Origin: Acidobacteriota bacterium
GTDB taxonomy: Bacteria > Acidobacteriota > Blastocatellia > Pyrinomonadales > Pyrinomonadaceae
Reading direction: 5' to 3'
NCBI GenBank assembly: GCA_019247865.1
Contig: JAFBAJ010000837.1
Span: 1-7,916 of the forward strand
DNA length: 7,916 nt
In this document: positions 1 through 7,886 of the stretch, piece by piece
Layout: each line of letters starts with the position of its first letter
Numbering within the stretch: position 1 is the first letter of the stretch
The notes under the pieces: model-generated
The model's input: the letters and a program-made list of their open reading frames with translations, nothing else
Told to the model about the DNA's origin: nothing
The model's database searches: none
Translations under genes and position numbers: made by a program

Positions 1-1022
1 TTGACCCGCGCACGCTGCTCGGCAAAGGCAAGCTGGAAGACCTGCTGGTGCGCGCTCTACAGCTCGGCGCAGACCTCATCGTCTTCGACCGCGAGCTGAG
101 TCCGGCGCAGGTGCGCTCGCTCTCTGAAGCGACAGACCTAAAAGTCATTGACCGCGCGCAGCTCATCCTAGACATCTTCGCGCAACGCGCGCAGTCGCGC
201 GAGGGCAAGATTCAGGTCGAGCTGGCACAGCTCAAATATCTTTTGCCGCGACTCGTCGCCGGACACGATTCGGCCTTCTCGCGTCTGGCGGGCGGCATCG
301 GCGGGCGCGGGCCGGGCGAAACAAAACTTGAAACAGACCGTCGCCGCGTGCGCGACCGCATCAGCCGGCTCGAAAAAGAGATACAGGCGCAGCGCCAGCG
401 GCGACAGGAGCGGCGCAAGGAGCGCATGCGACGCGAGTTTCCAGTCATCTCCATCGTCGGTTACACGAACGCCGGCAAGTCAACCCTGCTGAACGCGCTC
501 ACGCAGAGCCACGTTCACGCCGAGCAGCGCATGTTCGCCACGCTCGATCCGACCTCGCGCCGCCTGCGCCTGCCGCACGAACAGGAGATCATCATCAACG
601 ACACGGTCGGCTTCATACGCGACCTGCCGCCCGACCTGATCGCCGCTTTCCGCGCCACGCTCGAAGAGATTGGCGGCAGCGATTTGCTCCTGCATCTGGT
701 TGACGCGAGCAATCCGCGCTACATGCAGCAGATGGAATCGGTCGAAAGAATTTTAGGCGAGCTGGAGCTGGGGCAGATTCCGCGTCTGGTCGTCTTCAAT
801 AAATCCGATCTGGTCGAAGCGGACGAGCTGGAAGCGATGCTGCGTTACGCCTCGCAGAGCGGAGGACGCGAATGCCTGGCGGTCTCTGCGCTCAATCCGC
901 AGAGCCTGCGGCCGATGCTGGAAAGGGCCGGAGAGATTCTCGCGCGCGATCTGGTCCAGCGGCCGGGCAGTTCTGAGTCTTCTGAAAACAGGACGGAGGA
1001 AGAGCTCGCCGCTTATCATTAA
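1..1022 (+). CDS. hflX: GTPase HflX, 5'-truncated by the window edge
   Basis: Ribosome-associated GTPase that, in characterised bacteria, splits stalled or hibernating 70S ribosomes. Reading in frame from base 3, 339 residues are visible, beginning [14 protein letters not shown], which matches the conserved N-terminal domain of HflX. The family is usually about 400-450 residues, so the true start lies upstream; the GTG at 48 is internal. The family signature [15 protein letters not shown] is followed by a basic helical linker rich in Arg, Gln and Glu. The G domain has G1 GYTNAGKS (bases 459-482), the switch I region FATLDPT, G3 DTVGF (600-614), G4 NKSD (798-809) and a G5-like SAL. All GTPase motifs are intact. 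The C-terminal tail is short, polar and acidic and probably disordered. The TAA stop (1020-1022) directly abuts the ATG of the next gene, implying one transcript and translational coupling. Identification is firm; the exact cellular role in this species is inferred from the family. Confidence 0.96.
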   Translation, partial: DPRTLLGKGKLEDLLVRALQLGADLIVFDRELSPAQVRSLSEATDLKVIDRAQLILDIFAQRAQSREGKIQVELAQLKYLLPRLVAGHDSAFSRLAGGIGGRGPGETKLETDRRRVRDRISRLEKEIQAQRQRRQERRKERMRREFPVISIVGYTNAGKSTLLNALTQSHVHAEQRMFATLDPTSRRLRLPHEQEIIINDTVGFIRDLPPDLIAAFRATLEEIGGSDLLLHLVDASNPRYMQQMESVERILGELELGQIPRLVVFNKSDLVEADELEAMLRYASQSGGRECLAVSALNPQSLRPMLERAGEILARDLVQRPGSSESSENRTEEELAAYH

Positions 1023-3431
1023 ATGAGCAGCAAACGCAGACCCAATCTGGTATCGCCGGTGGCGCGTGCGCAGAACGCTGCGCTGGAATTCCTGACGCGG
1101 CCCTTCAAATGGTTCACGCCGCAGACGCGCTTTATCATCACCTTTATCTGCTTCGTCGTCGTCACGACGCTGCTCCTCAGCAATCCCTTCACGCGCGGGC
1201 CGCAGGAAAATTACAAAGAGGGAGATGTCGTGCGGCGTACGATCTACGCGCCGACGGACATCGCGGGCGTGGACACGTCCGCCAGCGAGAAGCGTCGTCA
1301 CGAAGCGAGAGAGGCAGTGCGCCCGGTCTTCACACATGACGCGGGGCGCGCAGACCGCGCCGTCGAGAGTTTTCGCGCCGCCTGGGAGGACTTGAAGAAA
1401 CAGGCCGAAGCGGATCCGACGAGGCGTGATGAGCTGGCGTTGCCGGGAGAGGGCGGCGCAGAGGCCGCGCGCGTTCTGGCCGCACGCCGCTTTGACGATA
1501 ACGATCTGGAAGCGCTCACGCGCAGCCTGCGCGAGACCGGCAGCGGGCTCATCTATGACGATAAGGACGAAGAGCGTTTCGCGCAGGAGGTGACGCTCGT
1601 CGACCTGCAAAATCCGAACGCGCAGAGCTTCGTGTCCCTGCCGCAAAGCAGGATGACGGCGCTCTCTGTGGCGCAGCAGAACCTGCGCGGGCGGCTGGAA
1701 CAGTTGAAGGGCTGGTCTGCGGAACAGAAGGCGGCGCTGGCTCCTGCGCTCGTCGCGCTCGTCCGTCCGAACGTGATGTACGACGAGGCTGCGACGCAGC
1801 TCGCGCGCGAAGCAGCGGCGGCCAAAGCAGTGCCCGTCACCATCTCGCTCAAACGCAATCAGGTCATCGCGCGCGAGGGCGACACGGTGACGCCGCAGGT
1901 CATCGCGCAGCTCGCGGCCGTGCGCGCGTACGGGCGCAGCGAGCGTCCCTGGCGGAGCATCATCGGTCTGCTCTTTCTGGTCGGCGCGCTCTACTGGGTT
2001 GCGTGGGAGTTCGTGGATCACCGGAGCACGGCCGTCAGCCTCGGCCTGTCCAAGCGTCGGGCCTTCGCGCTGGTCGGCTCGGCCGTCATCATCCAGACGA
2101 TTCTGCTTCGAATCGGCTTCACGCTCGCGGACTTTACCGCCGGCGCGTTGAGCACGCGCGCGCCGCTTAACGATCCGATGCTGTGGAGCTTTGCGATTCC
2201 CTTCGCTTCGGCGGCGCTTCTCATTGCGCTCCTCGCGGACACGCAGCTCGCGCTCATCACAGGACTCTTCACAGCTCTCTTCGCGGGGCTGCTCGCGCCG
2301 AACGGAATGATGATGGCCTTCTATGCGGTCATCTCTTCGTCTGTGGCGATCTACGGCATCGGCCGGTATCGCGAGCGGCAGTCGGTGACGCTCGCGGGCC
2401 TGCTGGTCGGTCTGGTCAACGCGCTGATGGCCGTCGCGCTGATGGCTTATGCGCAGCAGGCTCTGCCACTCAACGCGCTGCTGCTGGCGATGGGGTGCGG
2501 CATCGGCGGCGGACTTTTGACGACCGTTTTCACGGCGGGCGGATTGCCGGTCAACGAATCTGCCTTCGGGATTCTGACCGACGTCAAGCTGCTGGAATTA
2601 TCGAACGCAGATCTGCCGGTGCTCGGGCAGTTAGCCCTGCGCGCTCCGGGCACGAACCAGCACTCGCACGCCGTCGGCCAACTCGCCGAAGAGGCCTGTC
2701 GCGCGGTCGGCGCGAACCCCTTGCTGGCGCGCATCGGCGCGCTCTATCACGACATCGGCAAGACCGCCGCGCCCCAATATTTCGTCGAGAACCAGCAGGG
2801 CGAGAATCCGCACGACCGCTTAAAGCCTTCGCGGAGCGCGAAGATCATCACGAGCCACGTCACCTACGGCGCGAAGCTGGCGAAAGAGATCGGCCTGCCC
2901 AAACGCATCGCGGATTTTATTCCGCAGCATCACGGCACGCGCACGCTCCATTTCTTCCTGCGCAAGGCACAGGCGCAGGCCGAAGAGGGAGAGGAAGTTG
3001 ACGAGAAGGAGTTTCGCTATCCGGGGCCGAAGCCGCAATTCAAAGAGGCTGCGGTGATGATGCTCGCGGATTCGTGTGAAGCTGCGGCGCGCTCGCTGGC
3101 TCGTCCGGACCCGGAGAACATACGCGCCATCGTCAGCAAGATCGTGGACGCCATCGTCAGCGACGGGCAGCTGGACGAATGCGACCTCACCCTGCGCGAA
3201 TTGACCACGATCAAAGAGTCCATGATCGCCTCGCTGACGGCCATCTATCACGCGCGGATAGACTATCCTGGCTTCAATCCGCCTGCGACGGGCTCGCTGC
3301 CCGCGCTGCCCGACGCCGAACTGGACACGGAGGAGCGCGGCGTCAGCTACAACAGGCTCTCCGAGATTCCGATCAGCAAGGGCGGCGAGGTTGAGGACGA
3401 AGCCATTCCGCACAAAGTCGTCAAGCGCTGA
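1023..3431 (+). CDS. pgpH: PgpH-like 7TM-HD membrane phosphodiesterase (putative c-di-AMP hydrolase)
   Basis: Predicted inner-membrane phosphodiesterase of 802 residues. The order is that of the PgpH/YqfF family: a cytoplasmic N-terminus, TM1 (about 36-53), a large extracytoplasmic 7TMR-HDED-type domain (about 54-309), seven hydrophobic segments (about 312-331, 347-366, 387-406, 408-428, 429-447, 455-477, 481-509), then a cytoplasmic HD domain (about 540-745). Candidate metal ligands are all present: H547, H576-D577 within HDIGK, H612, H636-H637 within QHHGT, and D683 within LADS. Characterised homologues in Firmicutes hydrolyse cyclic-di-AMP to pApA; assigning that substrate here is by family. 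The acidic stretch EEGEEVDEKE (653-662) between the HH and D ligands looks like a small insertion, and the tail after about 750 is low in hydrophobics. The ATG follows the hflX stop with no spacer. The only SD-like sequence, GGAGGA at 995-1000, is 22 bases away, so coupling to hflX is likely. In Firmicutes the gene usually sits by ybeY; here it follows hflX. Confidence 0.93.
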   Translation: MSSKRRPNLVSPVARAQNAALEFLTRPFKWFTPQTRFIITFICFVVVTTLLLSNPFTRGPQENYKEGDVVRRTIYAPTDIAGVDTSASEKRRHEAREAVRPVFTHDAGRADRAVESFRAAWEDLKKQAEADPTRRDELALPGEGGAEAARVLAARRFDDNDLEALTRSLRETGSGLIYDDKDEERFAQEVTLVDLQNPNAQSFVSLPQSRMTALSVAQQNLRGRLEQLKGWSAEQKAALAPALVALVRPNVMYDEAATQLAREAAAAKAVPVTISLKRNQVIAREGDTVTPQVIAQLAAVRAYGRSERPWRSIIGLLFLVGALYWVAWEFVDHRSTAVSLGLSKRRAFALVGSAVIIQTILLRIGFTLADFTAGALSTRAPLNDPMLWSFAIPFASAALLIALLADTQLALITGLFTALFAGLLAPNGMMMAFYAVISSSVAIYGIGRYRERQSVTLAGLLVGLVNALMAVALMAYAQQALPLNALLLAMGCGIGGGLLTTVFTAGGLPVNESAFGILTDVKLLELSNADLPVLGQLALRAPGTNQHSHAVGQLAEEACRAVGANPLLARIGALYHDIGKTAAPQYFVENQQGENPHDRLKPSRSAKIITSHVTYGAKLAKEIGLPKRIADFIPQHHGTRTLHFFLRKAQAQAEEGEEVDEKEFRYPGPKPQFKEAAVMMLADSCEAAARSLARPDPENIRAIVSKIVDAIVSDGQLDECDLTLRELTTIKESMIASLTAIYHARIDYPGFNPPATGSLPALPDAELDTEERGVSYNRLSEIPISKGGEVEDEAIPHKVVKR

Positions 3432-3458
3432 AGGAGCCCGGCACGCAGTGTTTGAAGT

Positions 3459-4034
3459 TCAGGAGCCGGCCGTCGCCGGCTTCTTTATTTTCTTGAGCTC
3501 CTTCTTAATCAGCTCTTTCATCTGGTCGAACTCTCGCTCCTCGTATCCGACCGATTGAAAGAGGATCTTGCCTTCCGGACTCACGACGTAGCTTCTCGGA
3601 ATTCCTTCGGAGGCGAACATTTTATAGATCTCGCGCTCCGGGTCTGAAGCCATCGGAAAAGTATATTTCTTGTCCTGCAGAAACTCCCTGATCTCGTCTT
3701 CCGTCTGCTCGCGCGCGACTGCGACCAGCGCGAACTCGTCCGACTTGAACTTCTGCCAGACCTCCTTCTCCAGACGCGGCATCTCGGTCAGACACGGCGG
3801 GCACCACGTCGCCCAGAAATTGATGAGGACGACTTTCCCTTTGAGGTCTGCGAGACTGACCTGCGCCCCGTCGAGCGTCCTGACGGAGAAAGCCGGCATC
3901 TCCTGCCCGATTCGCGTGAAGGTCTTCGACGGATTCTGCATGATGTCGTCCTGCGCGCGTGCGTGCTGCGCCGCACAGACCACACAGAGCAGGAGCAAGC
4001 CGAAGGCATACGCTCTGATGAACTGATTTTTCAT
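3459..4034 (-). CDS. Exported TlpA/ResA-like thiol-disulfide oxidoreductase
   Basis: Thioredoxin-fold protein of 191 residues, probably acting outside the cytoplasmic membrane to reduce disulfides, for example in cytochrome c maturation or apoprotein repair. The N-terminus is a Sec signal peptide: a short basic start (MKNQFIR), a hydrophobic core (about 9-21) and a likely cleavage site after ARA (residue 27). No lipobox is convincing. The AhpC/TSA-Redoxin domain spans about 42-180. It has the PAFSVRTLDG entry strand, the active site WATWCPPC with C78 and C81, and the cis-proline loop GIPRSYV (P146). The Lys-rich C-terminus (KKELKKIKKPATAGS) is encoded by DNA that forms the convergent pgpH terminator. 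The ATG is preceded by a weak AGGA only 2 bases away. It lies 58 bases after the methyltransferase gene on the same strand and may be co-transcribed. Fold and redox motif are clear; the partner protein is unknown, so no gene symbol is given. Confidence 0.92.
   Translation of the reverse strand: MKNQFIRAYAFGLLLLCVVCAAQHARAQDDIMQNPSKTFTRIGQEMPAFSVRTLDGAQVSLADLKGKVVLINFWATWCPPCLTEMPRLEKEVWQKFKSDEFALVAVAREQTEDEIREFLQDKKYTFPMASDPEREIYKMFASEGIPRSYVVSPEGKILFQSVGYEEREFDQMKELIKKELKKIKKPATAGS
3461..3494 (+). terminator. Rho-independent terminator of the hflX-pgpH unit, inside tlpA
   Basis: A 10-base stem, AGGAGCCGGC (3461-3470) with GCCGGCTTCT (3475-3484), contains one G-T wobble and closes on a CGTC loop. 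The central seven pairs are perfect and GC-rich. It is followed on the + strand by the T-rich tract TTATTTTCTT (3485-3494). It begins 29 bases after the pgpH stop. On the - strand no T-tract follows the stem, so it should work in the pgpH direction only. The whole element lies in the last codons of the convergent tlpA gene. Confidence 0.85.
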
Positions 4035-4092
4035 AGTCCTGATTTTTCTTTCTGCTGAAAATTACCTGAACGGCGGGGGAGCGAAATAGATC

Positions 4093-4857
4093 CTATCCAA
4101 TACGCTGAAAATACCAGATCGGCGAATCGAAGACAAAGGACGCTTCGGCCCAATCACCGCAGTACTGTGTGAGAGTCTCTCTCATCCATCCTCTGACCTC
4201 GCCGATCTCTTCCCCACCGCCTTCGACCGCCGCGATGACGTTGCTCTGCGAAACCAGATAATTTATCAGCGCTTCGAGCGAGAAAGGAATCGTATGCGGG
4301 TGCCGTTCGTGTCTGAGCAGAGTGAAGTCACCTCCGGCAGCGGCTTCGTCCATCATCGAAGAGGGCGAGTTGTGCGGGCTCGGATATTTTTCGAGATAGA
4401 CCTCACGGTGCCAGCGCTCGAAGCTCTCGTTCTCCTGAGCCTCGCCCTGAAAGTAGTTGTCATACGCCACCAGCCAGCCGCCCGCGCGCAAGACCCTGCG
4501 CGCTTCCGGCAGAAAGACGTTCTGCTCCAGCCAGTGCACGGCCTGGCTCAAAGTGATGAGATCGAACATGCCGCCGGCCAGCCCCAACTGCTCGCCTGCC
4601 GAGATGAGATAGCTGACGCCTTCCGCCCTGCGAGCCAGCGCAACCATCTCGCCTGCCACATCCGCGCCGACGACTTCGCGGGCGAGGCTCTTCAGCGCAA
4701 CGGTCGAGAGCCCCGTCCCGCAGCCGATGTCGAGCGCGCGCGGCAGCAATTCCGTGAGCGAGAGAAAATCTTTGATGCGCTCGATGACAAGTTGATGAAA
4801 CGCCGGACGGCCCCGTGCGTATCGCTCGGCGGCGGATTTCGGAGCGAAGTAGTTCAT
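4093..4857 (-). CDS. Class I SAM-dependent methyltransferase, substrate unknown
   Basis: Cytoplasmic protein of 254 residues with a Methyltransf_11-type Rossmann fold. The N-terminal MNYFAPKSAAERYARGRP resembles the 'YA..RP' lead-in of many small-molecule methyltransferases. SAM-binding motif I is DIGCGTG (43-49). The acidic residue after strand 2 is D66 in GADVAGEM, and the motif IV region is FDLITLSQAVHWL (about 98-110). The ARRVLRAGGWLVAY segment (about 119-132) is the usual post-motif strand. The C-terminal part (about 140-254) is the variable substrate lid, rich in aromatic and acidic residues. The ATG lies just 3 bases after the TAA of the HIT gene and has no SD sequence (the preceding bases are mostly C), so translation probably depends on coupling to HIT. 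The stop is TAG. The fold is certain; the methyl acceptor cannot be told from sequence or context. Confidence 0.9.
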   Translation of the reverse strand: MNYFAPKSAAERYARGRPAFHQLVIERIKDFLSLTELLPRALDIGCGTGLSTVALKSLAREVVGADVAGEMVALARRAEGVSYLISAGEQLGLAGGMFDLITLSQAVHWLEQNVFLPEARRVLRAGGWLVAYDNYFQGEAQENESFERWHREVYLEKYPSPHNSPSSMMDEAAAGGDFTLLRHERHPHTIPFSLEALINYLVSQSNVIAAVEGGGEEIGEVRGWMRETLTQYCGDWAEASFVFDSPIWYFQRIG

Positions 4858-4860
4858 GGC

Positions 4861-5358
4861 TTAAAAGTGGGGGCGCAGTTTTTTGTAGGTCGTCGCGAGG
4901 TCTTCGGGGATGACGCGCGTTTCGCCGACCGTGGACATGAAGTTTGCGTCGCCGGTCCAGCGGGGCATGATGTGCAGATGTATGTGCCCTGCGACTCCGG
5001 CTCCGGCGGCGCGGCCGAAGTTCATGCCGAGATTGAAGCCGTGCGGGTGATAGGTTTCGCGCAGGGCCGTCTGGGCGCGCTTGGTCAGATCCATCAACTC
5101 GTCCGTCACCTCTTTCGGCGCGGCGTCAAGCTCCGAAGTGTGCAGGTACGGGACGAGCAGCAGATGTCCGCTGATGTATGGATAGATGTTGAGGACGATG
5201 AAATTGTGCGCGGCACGATGGAGGACAAAGTTGCTCTCGTCGTGGCTCTCGTCATCGCGGAGCGAGCAGAAGACGCAGGCGGACGCGCTTGAGCTCTCAT
5301 CTTCGCCGGAGCCTGATTTGATGTAATCGTAACGCCAAGGAGTCCAGAGTCTGTCCAC
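4861..5358 (-). CDS. HIT-family nucleotide hydrolase/phosphorylase-like protein
   Basis: Histidine-triad protein of 165 residues. Family members hydrolyse or phosphorolyse dinucleoside polyphosphates such as Ap4A, or nucleoside phosphoramidates, using the middle triad His as nucleophile. The triad is GHIHLHIMPRW, with H125, H127 and H129. Upstream lie the strands FIVLNIYPYISGHLLLVP (about 53-70), typical of Fhit/Ap4A-phosphorylase-like members. C28 and C31 in CVFC are a likely zinc half-site found in many bacterial HIT proteins. The start is GTG (codon at 5356-5358), chosen because the protein then begins MDRLWTPWRYDYI, a typical family N-terminus. SD support is weak (AGG 6 bases upstream). 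Residues 15-27 (SGSGEDESSSASA) are a low-complexity insert between that N-terminus and the CxxC. The gene lies 36 bases after the HU-like gene and 3 bases before the methyltransferase gene, suggesting one operon. The exact substrate is not determinable. Confidence 0.93.
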   Translation of the reverse strand: MDRLWTPWRYDYIKSGSGEDESSSASACVFCSLRDDESHDESNFVLHRAAHNFIVLNIYPYISGHLLLVPYLHTSELDAAPKEVTDELMDLTKRAQTALRETYHPHGFNLGMNFGRAAGAGVAGHIHLHIMPRWTGDANFMSTVGETRVIPEDLATTYKKLRPHF

Positions 5359-5394
5359 GTGCGGCCTGCCCTTCCCTGAAAAGAGCGCGCCAGA

Positions 5395-5775
5395 TCAGTA
5401 GCCGGGAGGCGTGCGGTTTCCTTCGTCGTTGCTGTTGTTGCTGCTGCTCGGCAGACCGGGGGCGTCGGGTTGCGAGGACGACGGCGCGGAGGCTGCGGGC
5501 TCTTCGTTGATGAGCTCTTTGAGTTCTTTGCCGGGCTTGAAATACGGCACGCGCTTGGCGGGGATGTTGACGGGGTCGCCGGTTTTCGGATTGCGACCGC
5601 GCCGCGCGCCGCGCTCGCGGACGCGGAAACTGCCGAAGCCGCGCAGCTCGATCTTCTCGCCCTGATTCAGCGTCTCGATGATGCTCTCGAAGACGATCTC
5701 GACCAGCCGCTCAGCATCCTTCTTCGTCAGCTCAGCCGCGCGTGCGACATCTTCGACCAGTTCAGCTTTCGTCAT
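5395..5775 (-). CDS. HU/IHF-family DNA-binding protein with an added C-terminal tail
   Basis: Small nucleoid protein that binds and bends DNA as a dimer. The start chosen is ATG at 5775 (MTKAELVEDVA), giving 126 residues, because GAGG sits 7 bases upstream on the coding strand and this is the standard HU/IHF N-terminus. The longer form from 5793 adds MRRGKG, which is encoded by the SD region itself. The core (1 to about 92) has the two-helix dimer region, the signature GFGSFRVRERGARRGRNP with the beta-arm proline in RNPKTGDPV, and the closing PYFKPGKELKELI. Residues about 93-126 are a Pro/Ser/Asn-rich tail with several acidic residues, absent from standard 90-100 residue homologues. Position just after rpsA is like ihfB in Proteobacteria, but a dedicated IHF-beta role cannot be claimed: no partner subunit is visible and it could be a homodimeric HU. 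A possible promoter lies in the gap upstream. Confidence 0.94.
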   Translation of the reverse strand: MTKAELVEDVARAAELTKKDAERLVEIVFESIIETLNQGEKIELRGFGSFRVRERGARRGRNPKTGDPVNIPAKRVPYFKPGKELKELINEEPAASAPSSSQPDAPGLPSSSNNSNDEGNRTPPGY

Positions 5776-5781
5776 GCCTTT

Positions 5782-5786
5782 ACCTC
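5782..5786 (-). promoter_or_regulatory. Ribosome binding site deciding the HU-like start
   Basis: On the - strand the bases before the ATG read GCGAGGTAAAGGCATG. The GAGG core is 7 bases from the ATG at 5775, a good SD distance. It overlaps the first codons of the longer possible ORF from 5793, which argues for the shorter start. Confidence 0.7.
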
Positions 5787-5795
5787 GCCGCATTG

Positions 5796-5822
5796 TGTAA
5801 GGGTTACCTTCTGGCGCTTACA
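5796..5822. repeat. Short inverted repeat TGTAAG-N15-CTTACA upstream of the HU-like gene
   Basis: TGTAAG (5796-5801) and CTTACA (5817-5822) are perfect 6-base inverted arms 15 bases apart. A nested GTAA-GGG-TTAC (5797-5807) is also symmetric. The outer arm overlaps the putative -10 box, so it could be an operator or a weak leader hairpin. The arms are short enough to occur by chance. Confidence 0.3.
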
Positions 5823-5849
5823 GTAGCAGAAAACGATGACCGACGGCAA
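5820..5849 (-). promoter_or_regulatory. Possible sigma70-type promoter for the HU-like gene
   Basis: On the - strand TTGCCG (5844-5849) and TACTGT (5820-5825) are separated by 18 bases, and TGC directly precedes the -10 box (extended -10 type). Matches to TTGACA and TATAAT are 4/6 each. Transcription would start around 5813, giving a leader of about 40 bases before the ATG. This would let the HU-HIT-methyltransferase unit be transcribed separately from rpsA. It is called by eye only. Confidence 0.35.
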
Positions 5850-5861
5850 GACGGAACTAGC

Positions 5862-5871
5862 TTGCATGCAA
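5862..5871. repeat. 10-base perfect palindrome TTGCATGCAA
   Basis: TTGCATGCAA equals its own reverse complement. It lies between the large palindrome and the putative HU promoter. It could be a protein-binding site, but no function is shown and a 10-base palindrome may be chance. Confidence 0.3.
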
Positions 5872-5878
5872 CATTTAA

Positions 5879-5942
5879 AGTCCCAAGTCCCAGGTCAAAG
5901 ACAGATGCCTGACCTGGGGCTTGAGACCTGGGACTTGGGACT
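5879..5942. repeat. Palindromic element with 18-base perfect arms made of 7-base units
   Basis: The left arm AGTCCCAAGTCCCAGGTC (5879-5896) is the exact reverse complement of the right arm GACCTGGGACTTGGGACT (5925-5942), with 28 bases between. The right side has a 7-base period: bases 5914-5941 are four successive units fitting YTGRGRC (CTGGGGC, TTGAGAC, CTGGGAC, TTGGGAC). The left arm carries GTCCCAA and GTCCCAG, the reverse complement of such units. The right arm ends 8 bases beyond the rpsA stop codon. As RNA from rpsA it would form a very stable 3' hairpin, followed by only TTTAAATGTT, so it is a poor intrinsic terminator. It may act as a 3' stabiliser, an attenuating terminator, or be a dispersed REP-like or heptanucleotide repeat. 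No flanking target duplication was seen. Confidence 0.85.
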
Positions 5943-5950
5943 GATGAGCT

Positions 5951-7861
<1,911 letters not shown>

Positions 7862-7866
7862 GCAAA

Positions 7867-7886
7867 CTCCTGTTAGGCTCCTCCTT
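7867..7886 (-). promoter_or_regulatory. rpsA leader with two SD-like sequences
   Basis: On the - strand AGGAG (7867-7871) lies 5 bases before the rpsA ATG and is the likely RBS. A stronger match, AAGGAGG (7880-7886), lies 18 bases before the ATG, too far for that start, and no other start codon follows it closely. It might be a standby site or part of a leader structure used for S1 autoregulation, which is known for rpsA in E. coli. The rpsA promoter is outside the window. Confidence 0.6.

Noticed and set aside
753..2021. 422-residue open frame antisense to hflX and pgpH
   Set aside because: It crosses the junction of two well-supported genes on the other strand, has no recognisable domain, is very rich in Arg, and is what high GC third positions produce by chance.
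2183..3001. 272-residue frame overlapping pgpH on the same strand
   Set aside because: It is a +1-type shadow of the pgpH transmembrane and HD region; the frame carrying HDIGK and QHHGT is clearly the coding one.
3972..4034. Lipoprotein signal in the TlpA-like protein
   Set aside because: Neither Cys in the hydrophobic stretch (LLCVVCAA) has a small residue such as Gly or Ala before it as a lipobox requires; ARA-Q is a normal Sec cleavage site.
4294..5292. 332-residue open frame on the + strand across the methyltransferase and HIT genes
   Set aside because: It is antisense to two genes with clear catalytic motifs; its own translation shows no domain and is rich in Arg, Ala and Val as expected of a shadow frame.
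5776..5793. Longer start for the HU-like gene (MRRGKG extension)
   Set aside because: Those codons contain the SD of the downstream ATG, and the family N-terminus begins at MTKAEL.
5879..5942. Palindrome as a simple Rho-independent terminator of rpsA
   Set aside because: After the stem on the rpsA strand only TTTAAATGTT follows, which is not a proper T-tract, and the heptad structure needs another explanation; a weak terminating effect is still possible.
5879..5942. Palindrome as a MITE or CRISPR fragment
   Set aside because: No target-site duplication is visible around it, and there is no repeat-spacer pattern with constant spacing; the units are contiguous 7-mers.
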